The notes beneath the pieces are model-generated. The model was given only the letters and a program-made list of their open reading frames with translations, was not told where the DNA came from and did no database searches. 64,000 nucleotides of DNA from Pararhizobium sp. (GTDB lineage Bacteria > Pseudomonadota > Alphaproteobacteria > Rhizobiales > Rhizobiaceae): positions 496,001-560,000 of the forward strand of contig CP051237.1 of assembly GCA_017794825.1 (NCBI GenBank), in the 5' to 3' direction. Positions 33,944 through 42,706 of this stretch are shown here, one piece after another. Each line of letters opens with the position of its first letter. Position 1 is the first letter of the stretch. Position numbers and translations under genes: made by a program.

Positions 33944-34561
33944 ATGTCCGAAATCATTCTGTACGCTTCCAAGGCGTCCCGCTCTCTCGCCGGATACTGG
34001 ATCCTCGAGGAGCTTGGCGTCCCCTACAAGGTTGTGGACGTTGACATTCTTGCGGGCAAACACCGCGAGCCCGAATATCTCGCGATCAATCCGTCAGGTC
34101 AGGTGCCCGCGATCGCCGTTGAAGGGGTTGTCGTCACGGAGCGTCCGGCGATTTGCGCCTTTCTTTCCGATCGCTTCGGATACGGCTCCATGGCCCCGAA
34201 AATAGAAGCGCCCGAACGCGGCGCCTACCTCAAATGGCTTGTCTACTCCACTTCCGTCATTGACCCGGCCATCGCGGTTTACGCGTCGAAGCTCGACAAG
34301 CCGTTGAGGCAAACGACATGGGGCGATGCGCATCAGGTCGTCGAAATTCTCGCGCGCGCGCTCGAGGGACGCGACTGGCTGCTCGGGGACTGGTTCACAG
34401 CCGCCGACGTCGCTGTCGGAGCGGTTGTTTCGATGGCGTTGTTCAACGGCCTGCTGCCGGAAAACCGGATCCTGAACGACTACAATGACAGACTGAAGAA
34501 ACGGTCGGCGTTTCAGCGGGCGGAGCAACTGACCTGGCCGCCGGAGCTCTTCGCGCCATAG
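33944..34561 (+). CDS. Glutathione S-transferase family protein
   Basis: A 205-residue GST. The N-terminal thioredoxin-like domain (1-80) contains ASKASRSLAGYWILEELG, the cis-Pro motif SGQVPAIAVEGVVVTERPAI and the gamma-Glu-binding ERPAI in place of the usual ESxAI. The C-terminal helical domain (90-200) has the N-capping motif WFTAADVAVGAV. Many proteobacterial members of this kind act in detoxification or aromatic catabolism. It lies beside the glutathione-dependent alcohol dehydrogenase but converges with it. Confidence 0.9.
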   Translation: MSEIILYASKASRSLAGYWILEELGVPYKVVDVDILAGKHREPEYLAINPSGQVPAIAVEGVVVTERPAICAFLSDRFGYGSMAPKIEAPERGAYLKWLVYSTSVIDPAIAVYASKLDKPLRQTTWGDAHQVVEILARALEGRDWLLGDWFTAADVAVGAVVSMALFNGLLPENRILNDYNDRLKKRSAFQRAEQLTWPPELFAP

Positions 34562-34664
34562 GCGTCCGCCGCCAGGCCAATGGCGACGGGCCGTTCGCAT
34601 GACGCAATGCTGGCCACGGCGCACGCAATGTCAGAGCGCGCCGCGCCTGCAGGGCAATGGCCCA

Positions 34665-35828
34665 TTAATCCGGAATGAACTCGCCGGGCAGGGAATTGAC
34701 CGTCATCGTTTCGGAGGGCTGAAAGTGGATGACCGAGCGGATCGATTTCCCGGCCTTCAACAGATCGAACGCGGTGTTGATCTGTTCATGTTTCATGTGG
34801 TGCGTGATGTAGGGGTCGACGCTGAAATCGCCGCGCAGCCACTCGTCAACCATGCCCGGCAACTGGCTGCGGCCCAGCACGCCGCCAAAGGCGGTCCCGC
34901 GCCACACGCGGCCGGTCACCAGCTGGAATGGCCGGGTTGATATCTCCTGCCCGGCGCCGGCCACTCCGATCACGGTGCACTCGCCCCATCCCTTGTGACA
35001 GGCCTCGAGCGCCGAACGCATCAGCTCGACATTGCCGACGGCCTCGAATGTGTAATCCAGCCCGCCGTCGGTCATTTCCACCAGGACCTCCTGGATCGGC
35101 TGGTTGAAATTTTTCGGGTTGAGGCATTCCGTTGCGCCGAGGGCCTTTGCGAGGGGGAACTTGGCTTCGTTGACGTCGATCCCGATGATGCGCGAGGCGC
35201 CGTTGAGAACCGCGCCCTGAATAACCGCCATGCCGACCGCGCCCAGACCGAAGACCGCGACGCTCGCCCCCTGTTCAACCTTGGCGGTGTTTCGAACCGC
35301 TCCGATCCCCGTCGGCACGGCGCATCCCATGACGGACGCCTTGGAGAGCGGGGCTTCTTTGGTGATCTTGGCCACCGCTATTTCCGGCAGCACGGTGTAC
35401 TCGCTGAATGTGCTGGTGCCCATATAGTGGAGAATCTGCCTGCCCTTGTAGGAAAATCGGGAGGTGCCGTCGGGCATCACGCCGGCGCCCTGGGTCTTGC
35501 GGATGGTCTGACAGAGGTTCGTCTTGCCGGACTTGATGTAGGGGCAGTTGGGGTCTTCGGGAACGTAAAGCGGGATCACATGGTCGCCCGGCGCAACGGA
35601 GGTTACGCCCTTGCCGACTTCCTCCACCACGCCGCAGCCCTCATGACCGAGAATGCACGGGAACAGGCCTTCCGGGTCCTCGCCCGACAATGTGAACACG
35701 TCCGTATGGCAAAGGCTGGTCGTCACAATGCGAACCAGGACCTCGCCTTCCTTCGGACCTTCAAGGTCGATTTCTTCAATTTCCAACGGACGGTTTGGCT
35801 CCCATGCGATGGCTGCGCGTGTTTTCAT
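34665..35828 (-). CDS. frmA: Class III (glutathione-dependent formaldehyde) alcohol dehydrogenase with reduced structural-zinc lobe
   Basis: Oxidises S-hydroxymethylglutathione, formed from formaldehyde, with NAD. The catalytic zinc ligands are in [26 protein letters not shown] and [12 protein letters not shown], and [13 protein letters not shown] binds NAD. The 387 residues include a C-terminal extension ([18 protein letters not shown]). In the structural-zinc lobe the usual four Cys segment reads [17 protein letters not shown], so two of the four Cys are Asp and Ile. AGGAGACC precedes the ATG. No formylglutathione hydrolase gene is adjacent. Confidence 0.88.
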   Translation of the reverse strand: MKTRAAIAWEPNRPLEIEEIDLEGPKEGEVLVRIVTTSLCHTDVFTLSGEDPEGLFPCILGHEGCGVVEEVGKGVTSVAPGDHVIPLYVPEDPNCPYIKSGKTNLCQTIRKTQGAGVMPDGTSRFSYKGRQILHYMGTSTFSEYTVLPEIAVAKITKEAPLSKASVMGCAVPTGIGAVRNTAKVEQGASVAVFGLGAVGMAVIQGAVLNGASRIIGIDVNEAKFPLAKALGATECLNPKNFNQPIQEVLVEMTDGGLDYTFEAVGNVELMRSALEACHKGWGECTVIGVAGAGQEISTRPFQLVTGRVWRGTAFGGVLGRSQLPGMVDEWLRGDFSVDPYITHHMKHEQINTAFDLLKAGKSIRSVIHFQPSETMTVNSLPGEFIPD

Positions 35829-36012
35829 GGTCGGTCTCCTGTCGATATTCGAGGATTAATGGGAAGGGAAATCCGGGTCCTGACGCCCGACGCGCAGCGA
35901 TCGAAGCACATGCGGCTTCGCGAACAAAACATGGTCCATCTATTCGGAACCGCCGCCTATGCCCCAGGCCAACAAACGCTTGCTCACTCCATTCAGAACA
36001 CTTCACAGCCTG

Positions 36013-36050
36013 GCGTAATTTACTACGCATGTTACTTTATAACGTGACAT
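36013..36050. promoter_or_regulatory. Palindromic sites in the frmA/amidohydrolase divergent gap
   Basis: GCGTAATTTACTACGC (arms GCGTA/TACGC) is followed directly by ATGTTAC and GTGACAT, arms around an A/T centre. These lie in the AT-rich heart of the 450-bp gap between divergent genes. The rest of the gap, including 36051-36278, shows no gene of note. A regulator is not identifiable. Confidence 0.4.
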
Positions 36051-36278
36051 TTTCCCTGTTGCAATGATACTTGCCGAATCTGAAGTCCTTGACGATGACT
36101 GATTGCTGTTGGATGACCGAACCCGGACCCGAGCGCATCAAGCCTTGAAAAACCTGCTCGAACCGCGCAAGCTCGGCGCAACGCCGGCCGACATTTTCCT
36201 CGCCCTTGCCGGCCCCCACCGCATTCAAGCCCGTCCGGTTGTCAGTTGCCGGATATCCGGCAAAAAACTGGATCTGTA

Positions 36279-37796
36279 ATGAAAGACAAGACCTCGAACG
36301 CCGTTCTCATTCGCGGCGCGGATTTGCTGTCCATGGCCGCAGGCGAGGAAGTGCGTCCCCGCCGCTGTGACGTGATGATCGAAGACGGACGCATTTCAGA
36401 ATTGGGACCGGATCTCGTTCCCCCGCCGGGGGTCGAGATCGTTCAGGCCGAGGGCCGCCTCGTCATGCCGGGCCTCGTCAACGCCCACGTGCATTCCAGC
36501 GAGATGTTCTATCGCGGCCGCTACGAGAGAATGCCGCTGGAGACCTGGCTTTGCTGGTCCTACCCTTTTCTCGGAACACAGCCACTGGACCTCGACATGC
36601 TCCATCTTCGCAGCCAGTTGGTGGCGATCGAGTCGCTGCGCTCCGGCGTGACGATGATATCGGACGATTTCTTCGATCCGCCCGCCCATGACCTCGAACG
36701 GCTGGGAACAGTGTTTCGCGCCTATGACGAGGCCGGTATCCGTGCCAACGTTTCGAGCGGGCTCATGAACCTGCCCTATCTCGACACCATCGCGCACGCA
36801 CGCGACGTGTTCCCGCCGGACGTCCAGGCGCAGCTTGATTTTCCGCTGATCGGAACCGCCGACTATGTGTCCTATTGCGAGGAGGTCTTCGCCACCCTGC
36901 ACGGCAGCGGTGGCGGGAGGCTGCGCTATATGCTCGCGCCCTCCGGCCCGCAGCGCTGCACCGTCGAACTCATGCAGGCCTGTCGGGACCTCTCCCTGAA
37001 ATGGCAGGCGCCCTATCACACGCATGTGCTGGAAACCCGGACGCAGGCCGTCACGGCCGACAGGCTTTTCGGAGGCTCCATCGTGCGTTTCATGCAGGAT
37101 CACGGATTGCTGCATCCGGGCGTACTGATGGCGCATGCGGTCTGGGTGACGGACGCCGACATCGAATTGATGGGCAACGCCGGCGTCTCGATCTCCTGGA
37201 ACGCGCTCGCCAATCTGAGGCTCGGGTCGGGGCTTGCGCCGGTGCGGCGCATGCTGGACGCCGGCGTGAACGTGGCGCTCGGCACCGACGGCGCGTCGTC
37301 CAATGACACGATGCGGCTGTTCGACGTCATCAGGGTCGCCGGCATGATCTCGTCGGCGACAACCGCCGGCCCCGGCGCCGGCCTGTCCGCGGACGAGGTG
37401 TTGCGCGCAGCGACGCTGGGCGGCGCCCAGGCGGCGATGCTTTCCGGGTCCACAGGCTCTCTCGAAGTCGGCAAACAGGCGGACCTCATCATACTAAACC
37501 TGTCCAATGGCACGGCCTTCACGCCCCTCTCCGACGTGGCGAAACAGCTGGTTTACTGCGAAAACGGAGGCTCGGTGGAAAGCGTCATGGTGGACGGCCG
37601 GTTCGTGATCCGGGGCGGGATCATGCAAACCCTGGATGAGAAGGCGGTGCTCTCCGAAATCCGGGACAGAATGGCCTTCTATCTGCGCGAGCACGAAAGG
37701 ATTGAGGCGGAAAACGCCTTTCTCATTCCGCTGTTCGACAAGGTGCTGGAGCGCTGTGCGGCCGAGCCCGTATCGATCGAACGGCGGCTACCGTAG
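36279..37796 (+). CDS. Amidohydrolase-family deaminase (ATZ/TRZ type)
   Basis: Metal-dependent hydrolase or deaminase of 505 residues with unassigned substrate. Its metal site is seen in GLVNAHVHSSEMFYRG (HxH), YHTHVLETRTQA (His and Glu), LMAHAVWV (His) and GTDGASSNDTM (Asp). These are the motifs of the guanine deaminase, S-adenosylhomocysteine deaminase and atrazine hydrolase group. The C-terminal DLIILNLSNGTAFTPLSD belongs to the small beta-sandwich. ATG at 36279 is preferred to the upstream in-frame codon at 36246, which adds a non-conserved tail. The 3' end overlaps the convergent protease gene by 9 bp. Confidence 0.88.
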   Translation: MKDKTSNAVLIRGADLLSMAAGEEVRPRRCDVMIEDGRISELGPDLVPPPGVEIVQAEGRLVMPGLVNAHVHSSEMFYRGRYERMPLETWLCWSYPFLGTQPLDLDMLHLRSQLVAIESLRSGVTMISDDFFDPPAHDLERLGTVFRAYDEAGIRANVSSGLMNLPYLDTIAHARDVFPPDVQAQLDFPLIGTADYVSYCEEVFATLHGSGGGRLRYMLAPSGPQRCTVELMQACRDLSLKWQAPYHTHVLETRTQAVTADRLFGGSIVRFMQDHGLLHPGVLMAHAVWVTDADIELMGNAGVSISWNALANLRLGSGLAPVRRMLDAGVNVALGTDGASSNDTMRLFDVIRVAGMISSATTAGPGAGLSADEVLRAATLGGAQAAMLSGSTGSLEVGKQADLIILNLSNGTAFTPLSDVAKQLVYCENGGSVESVMVDGRFVIRGGIMQTLDEKAVLSEIRDRMAFYLREHERIEAENAFLIPLFDKVLERCAAEPVSIERRLP

Positions 37797-38465
37797 GAAG
37801 CGCAGTATCCGAAACACATTGAGGATCTGCATCAATGACGCGGCAACGTAGGTGAAGGCGGCGGCTTTCAGCACCGACCGCGCCGCCGGCATGTCGGGCT
37901 TGCCCAGATAGCCGCCCTGTTCGAGGATCGGCAGGGCGCGTTTGAAGCTGGCGTCGAATTCGACAGGCAGCGTCACAAGATGCGCCAACACCCGGACCAG
38001 CCCCATCAGGACGACGGCGGCCGCGCCGAACAACAGCAGCCGGGGCGTCGCGACAGCGCTGCCCAGCACGGAAAGCGCCACCATGCCCAGCGAACCGAGC
38101 TGATCCGTGAACGCGGCGGTCCTGACGGTGGTTTCGCGCCATTTCAGCGGACCATATCCGTCGCTATCCTGAATGGCGTGGCCGACCTCGTGTGCCGCGA
38201 CAGCCACCGCCGTGATGGAGCGCCCGTCAAAATTCTGCCGCGTTAGCCGAACCGTCTTGGTCTCCGGATCGTAGTGATCCCCGGCGTCGGTATATTCGAC
38301 CGGGACCTCCCTGAGTTCGTGCAGATCCAGCAGATGCCGGGCAAGCTCGCCGCCAGTCCCCGGAAAATCGTCGCGATCGTTCCGGTGCCGGGCCATCACG
38401 ACATGAACCCACGCCATGGGCCCGAAAATCAGCAGCAGGATTGCGGCGACGCCGATCAGAATCAT
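37788..38465 (-). CDS. YugP-family membrane zinc metallopeptidase
   Basis: Membrane protein of 225 residues with the zinc site AVAAHEVGHAIQDSDGYGPL. A helix at residues 4-22 anchors it, and two or three hydrophobic segments follow (MVALSVLGSAVATPRLLLFG, AAAVVLMGLVRVLAHLVTL). The end has the family sequence LKAAAFTYVAASLMQILN. The start is set by GGGAGAGAG upstream; the frame itself extends to 38546. The peptide substrate is unknown. Confidence 0.92.
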   Translation of the reverse strand: MILIGVAAILLLIFGPMAWVHVVMARHRNDRDDFPGTGGELARHLLDLHELREVPVEYTDAGDHYDPETKTVRLTRQNFDGRSITAVAVAAHEVGHAIQDSDGYGPLKWRETTVRTAAFTDQLGSLGMVALSVLGSAVATPRLLLFGAAAVVLMGLVRVLAHLVTLPVEFDASFKRALPILEQGGYLGKPDMPAARSVLKAAAFTYVAASLMQILNVFRILRFLR

Positions 38466-38856
38466 GCTGTGCTCTCTCCCGGTTGATCGTCCAGCTTTAT
38501 ATAGGTCTTTCTCGCGCTGAATCAGCCTCCGCCTTCCCGAAACCATCCATTATCATGTCTGGCAAAGATCGGCCTCAGGGATAGCCATTCCGTCCATGCA
38601 GCATTTTTGATGCAATCCGCTAACTATTCCGGCGCGTCCAATGACGCAGCAAGCCAAAAGCGGGCATATGGGACATTTTGTGACATGAGTTGCTTCTGGA
38701 ATCCATGATAGTGGGACAACCATGCATCCATGCTCGAGCAGGGATCAAAAATTCCCGCAGATTGAATGATTGCAATTTCAATGCTGATCAAAAATCCACG
38801 ATTACAATCCGGCTTCGAAGCAAAATTTCTTATATATTACAATCAGGTATAAACAC
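38466..38856. other. AT-richer intergenic stretch
   Basis: Holds no gene that could be supported. The base composition drops clearly after about 38560 and stays AT-rich into the next small gene, which suggests foreign origin of the segment. No repeats or terminator were seen. Confidence 0.5.
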
Positions 38857-39267
38857 ATGAAGACCCTGACGAGAATAATTATCGCATATCTTTTTTCTTC
38901 TATCATTGCAGGCGGATTATTTTTCTCATTGTTTGTAAATTCATTCAGAATCCATATGAATCTGCCAATTGTCGAGCGAATCTATACGGTATTGTCGGTC
39001 GGCATAATGATCGGAACAGTTGCCGCTTTTTATGCAGCGATACCTTCATTTGTAGTCATATTTATTGCCGAGCGCAGGCGCTGGAACGGAATTGCAGAAC
39101 ACCTGGCCATCGGCGCCCTCATCGGCATGACTTGCGTCGGCGTCGTCTCGGGCTTCGGCGCGGATTTCTTCGGACGCGAGGGGCTCCTGTCCGCTTTCAG
39201 CGGATGCGTTGGCGGAGCTGTTTACTGGCTTCTGTCAGGTCGGAAGGCCGGGACTTTTCAGACATGA
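38857..39267 (+). CDS. Hypothetical four-helix membrane protein
   Basis: 136 residues with four hydrophobic segments: residues 6-26 (IIIAYLFSSIIAGGLFFSLF), about 42-70, 83-101 and 108-127. No family is recognised. The 5' half is unusually AT-rich with many ATT/ATA codons, unlike the GC-rich neighbours, while the 3' half is normal. A start at ATG 38857 has no obvious ribosome-binding site. Possibly a recently acquired or poorly expressed gene. Confidence 0.65.
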   Translation: MKTLTRIIIAYLFSSIIAGGLFFSLFVNSFRIHMNLPIVERIYTVLSVGIMIGTVAAFYAAIPSFVVIFIAERRRWNGIAEHLAIGALIGMTCVGVVSGFGADFFGREGLLSAFSGCVGGAVYWLLSGRKAGTFQT

Positions 39268-39316
39268 AAGGTTCGCGCGAGCCTGAAAATTCGATCTGAC
39301 GTGTGGAGCGTCGCAT

Positions 39317-39688
39317 TTACCGATGCTGGTCGATCAGGATCTGGTTTCCGTCGGGATCCGTGAGCATCAGACTTGCTGGCCCTGTGGAATCTTCGTCCGC
39401 CTCGCTCGACAACGCGACGCCCTGCCGCTTCAGGTGGCGCTGAATGTCACGCACATCGTCAAATGATGCGGTTTCGACGCCGTCCTGGTCCCATCCCGGA
39501 TTGAACGTGAGAATATTGCGCTCGAACATGCCTTGAAACAAACCGATGACATGAGGTCCATTTCTCAAAATCAGCCAGTTGTCCTGCTCGACGCCACCAG
39601 CGACTTCGAAGCCAAGCTTCTCATAGAATGTTCTGGATTTGGAAATGTCTTTCACCGCAAGGCTTACCGAAAACGACCCGAGATTCAT
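39317..39688 (-). CDS. Glyoxalase/VOC-family protein
   Basis: Single VOC domain of 123 residues: FSVSLAVKDISKSRTFYEKLGF at the start, and LMLTDPDGNQILIDQH at the end, where the typical metal-binding Glu is replaced by Leu or Asp neighbours. It may be an antibiotic-binding or isomerase-like protein; no substrate can be assigned. It diverges from the SulP gene. Confidence 0.87.
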   Translation of the reverse strand: MNLGSFSVSLAVKDISKSRTFYEKLGFEVAGGVEQDNWLILRNGPHVIGLFQGMFERNILTFNPGWDQDGVETASFDDVRDIQRHLKRQGVALSSEADEDSTGPASLMLTDPDGNQILIDQHR

Positions 39689-39939
39689 GCTTCACCACCA
39701 CTTTGCCGCTACACTTTCTAAAGTCGCAACTTAAGAGAATCGCACTGGTTTTACAAACGGCGGCAATGGGCGATGCGCAATTTGCGAATGGCGAGCGGAG
39801 GTCCGGACTGCCGTCAGCGCGACCTCCCAACCATGCGGCAATATTGAACGTATCGCATTGGCGGCATTCCGTAGTAGAGTGCTGCCCTGCATTCAAAATC
39901 CAATTCGCGCAGCAAGGCGCCGCGTCACCGAACGAACCC

Positions 39940-41238
39940 ATGTCCCATCCCGCGGAAGCGCAACCGCGCCGACCTATTCTCCAGCCGAAAATCCTGACCA
40001 CGATCAGGGAATACAGCTGGGCGCTCTTCTGGGGCGATCTCATCGCCGGCGTCACCGTCGCCATGGTGGCGCTGCCGCTCAGTCTGGCGATCGCCATCGC
40101 CTCCGGCGCCGATCCGGTCAAGGGCCTGGTGACGGCCGTCGTCGGCGGTTTCTTCATCTCGTTGCTCGGCGGCAGCCGCGTGCAGATCGGCGGGCCGACC
40201 GGCGCCTTCATCGTCGTCGTCTTCGGGGTGATCGCCGAACACGGATACGACGGGCTGGTGATCGCAACCGCAATGGCCGGCGCGTTGCTCGTCATCGCCG
40301 GCTATCTGAGGATCGGCAACCTCATAGAATTCGTGCCCGATGCGGTCGTCAACGGCTTCACCATCGGCATCGCGTTGATCATCGCGACCAGCCAGCTGCA
40401 GGATTTCTTCGGCCTGTCGGTGGAAGACGTTCCGGCCGATTTCCTTGAAAAACTGCCCGTGCTCTGGCAGGCGCGCGACACGGCCACGCTGTCGGCGATC
40501 CTCATCGCCGTCCTCACCATGGCGCTGATCGTGATCCTGAGGAAGCGCTTTCCGAAATTCCCGGGCATCCTGCTCGCCGTCGCGATCGGTTCGGGACTGG
40601 CGGCGGCCTTGTCGCTGCCGGTGGACACGATCGCCTCGCGCTTCGGCGCGCTGCCGAGCCAGTTCCCGATGCCGGGCCTGCCGGATCTGTCGCCGGAACG
40701 GATCGTCGAACTGCTGCCGTCCGCCATCGTCATAGCCTTCCTGGCCGGCGTGGAATCGCTGCTGTCGGCCATGGTCGCCGACCGGATGATCGACGGCCGG
40801 CACAGGCCCAACGCCGAAATCGTCGCGCAAGGGATCGCCAATATCGCCTCGTCGATATTCGGCGGCATGCCGGCCACGGGCGCAATCGCGCGCACCGCCA
40901 CCAATGTGAAGGCGGGCGGCAAGACCCCCGTCGCGGGCCTCTCGCACGCTGTCTTCATCCTGCTGTTCATGGTCTTCGCGGCGCCGCTCGCCGGTTATCT
41001 GGCGCTGCCGGCGCTCGCCGCTCTCCTCATGCTGACCGCCTGGAACATGAGCGAACCGCACCACTGGCCGGCCTACATGAAACTCAGGCTTTCGGATCGT
41101 GTCCTTCTCATCCTTACTCTGGTATTGACCGTCGTGGTCGACCTGACGGTGGCGATCGGCGTTGGCGTCTCGATCGGCCTTGCGCTCAGACTCGCCAGGC
41201 GCAGGCCTCCGCAAGACTGGCACTTGCCGGACAGGTGA
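39940..41238 (+). CDS. SulP-family anion permease without STAS domain
   Basis: Inner-membrane transporter of 432 residues, probably for bicarbonate, sulfate or another anion. It has the SulP hallmarks ALFWGDLIAGVTVAMVALPL, GGSRVQIGGPTGAFIVVVFG, FVPDAVVNGFTIGIALII and GGMPATGAIARTATNVKAGG, and about 12 helices. It ends directly after the last helix (RLARRRPPQDWHLPDR), so the C-terminal cytoplasmic STAS domain present in most SulP proteins is missing. The start is taken where family similarity begins; the open frame reaches back to 39628 but those residues are not protein-like. Confidence 0.9.
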   Translation: MSHPAEAQPRRPILQPKILTTIREYSWALFWGDLIAGVTVAMVALPLSLAIAIASGADPVKGLVTAVVGGFFISLLGGSRVQIGGPTGAFIVVVFGVIAEHGYDGLVIATAMAGALLVIAGYLRIGNLIEFVPDAVVNGFTIGIALIIATSQLQDFFGLSVEDVPADFLEKLPVLWQARDTATLSAILIAVLTMALIVILRKRFPKFPGILLAVAIGSGLAAALSLPVDTIASRFGALPSQFPMPGLPDLSPERIVELLPSAIVIAFLAGVESLLSAMVADRMIDGRHRPNAEIVAQGIANIASSIFGGMPATGAIARTATNVKAGGKTPVAGLSHAVFILLFMVFAAPLAGYLALPALAALLMLTAWNMSEPHHWPAYMKLRLSDRVLLILTLVLTVVVDLTVAIGVGVSIGLALRLARRRPPQDWHLPDR

Positions 41239-41338
41239 TCGTTGCATGCGACCGTTTGCTTCCGTATTATCCGGCCGGATTTCAGGGTGAGACCAAAAGC
41301 ACTGTAAAAACACGGTCTTCCGCATACGGCGAGGAAAT

Positions 41339-42706
41339 ATGGACTATCGGGAAATAGAAAACACGGCGTTTGCGCCAGCCGATGAGGCGACCTGGCGCAA
41401 GCTCGCCGAAAAGGCCCTGAAGGGCGCGGATTTCGACGCTGCGCTCGTCTCCCGAAGCGATGACGACATCGCCTACGGCCCGATCTACACGCAATCCGCC
41501 TCGCCGGCGTTCCTGCATCGGATCGACGCCGACACTCCCTGGTCGGTCTGCCAGCGCGTCGATGATCCGGACGCCGAGCGCGCCGCCGGCCAGATCGCCG
41601 AAGATCTGCAAAACGGCGCCGACAGCCTCGCCGTCTGCCTGGAAGGCGCGCCGTCGGCGCATGGATTCGGCGCCTCCGCCGACATTGCTGATCGACTTGC
41701 CTATCAAAAGCCGCGCGCGATCTGGCTCGATCCCGGCGCCGATTTCGATGCGGCGGCAAAGTTTTCCGGCATCGAAGGCGCAACCCTTTACGGCGGGCTG
41801 GACCCGTGGAGCGTCGCCGCGCGCTTCGGCGTCGATCAGGCCGATCCGTCGGCTCTCGCTCCCGCGGCCCGCAGCCTCGGCGGTGTTGCGCTGAAGGCGG
41901 ACGGCCGCACCGTGCACAACGCCGGCGGCACGGAAGGCCAGGAACTTGCCTTCATCCTCGCAAGCCTTGCCGAAAATCTCCGCCTGCTCGAAGCAGCCGG
42001 CGTCGCTCCGGGCGACGTCTTCGCCATGACCGCGCTTTGCGCATCGGTGGATCAAGACCAGTTCCTGTCGACCGCCAAGCTACGGGCGTTGCGCCAGCTT
42101 GCCGCCGCCATGCAGAAGGCGTGCGCCGTCACGCCGCTGTCGATGCCGGTCCACGCGGAAACCTCGCTGCGAATGCTGACCCGTCAGGACGCCGAGACCG
42201 GCGTCCTGCGCAACACGATCGCGGCCTTCGCAGCCGGGATCGGCGGCGCCGACGCCGTCACCGTGCTGCCGCACAGCTGGTCGGCCGGCCTGCCGGACGC
42301 GGCCGCGCGACGGCTTGCCCGCAACACCCAGACGGTGCTCATCGAGGAAAGCCGCCTCGACCACGTGCTGGACCCGATGGCGGGCGCCGGCGGCGTCGAA
42401 TATCTGACGAGCGAAATCGCCGCCGTCGCCTGGCGCCTGTTTCAGGAGATCGAAGCCGAAGGCGGCCTGCTGGCGAGCCTGACGAGCGGCGCATTCCAGA
42501 ACCGCGTTCATGAAGCGCGCGCCGCCCGGTTCCAGCGCATCGAAAAGGGCGAGCGGCCGATCATCGGCACGACGCTCTATCCGCCGTCGACGGAGCGTCC
42601 GCTCGACGTGTACGAAAAAGCCCCTGCCCCTGCATTGCCGGCCATGGACGCGAAAACGCTCGCGCCCGCGCCGCTCTACCTCGCCGTGGAAGGAGAAGCA
42701 GCATGA
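41339..42706 (+). CDS. mutA: Methylmalonyl-CoA mutase small subunit
   Basis: Beta chain of the adenosylcobalamin-dependent mutase that interconverts methylmalonyl-CoA and succinyl-CoA. The 455 residues follow the TIM-barrel pattern of the large chain but without cobalamin-binding motifs: the typical N-terminus [40 protein letters not shown] and [19 protein letters not shown] are visible. GAGGAAAT precedes the ATG. It overlaps the large-subunit gene by 4 bp (ATGA). Confidence 0.95.
   Translation: MDYREIENTAFAPADEATWRKLAEKALKGADFDAALVSRSDDDIAYGPIYTQSASPAFLHRIDADTPWSVCQRVDDPDAERAAGQIAEDLQNGADSLAVCLEGAPSAHGFGASADIADRLAYQKPRAIWLDPGADFDAAAKFSGIEGATLYGGLDPWSVAARFGVDQADPSALAPAARSLGGVALKADGRTVHNAGGTEGQELAFILASLAENLRLLEAAGVAPGDVFAMTALCASVDQDQFLSTAKLRALRQLAAAMQKACAVTPLSMPVHAETSLRMLTRQDAETGVLRNTIAAFAAGIGGADAVTVLPHSWSAGLPDAAARRLARNTQTVLIEESRLDHVLDPMAGAGGVEYLTSEIAAVAWRLFQEIEAEGGLLASLTSGAFQNRVHEARAARFQRIEKGERPIIGTTLYPPSTERPLDVYEKAPAPALPAMDAKTLAPAPLYLAVEGEAA

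Noticed and set aside
39925-41325. 466-residue minus-strand frame
   Set aside because: Antisense of the SulP gene; the sequence is a low-complexity mixture of Asp, Arg, Gln and Gly.
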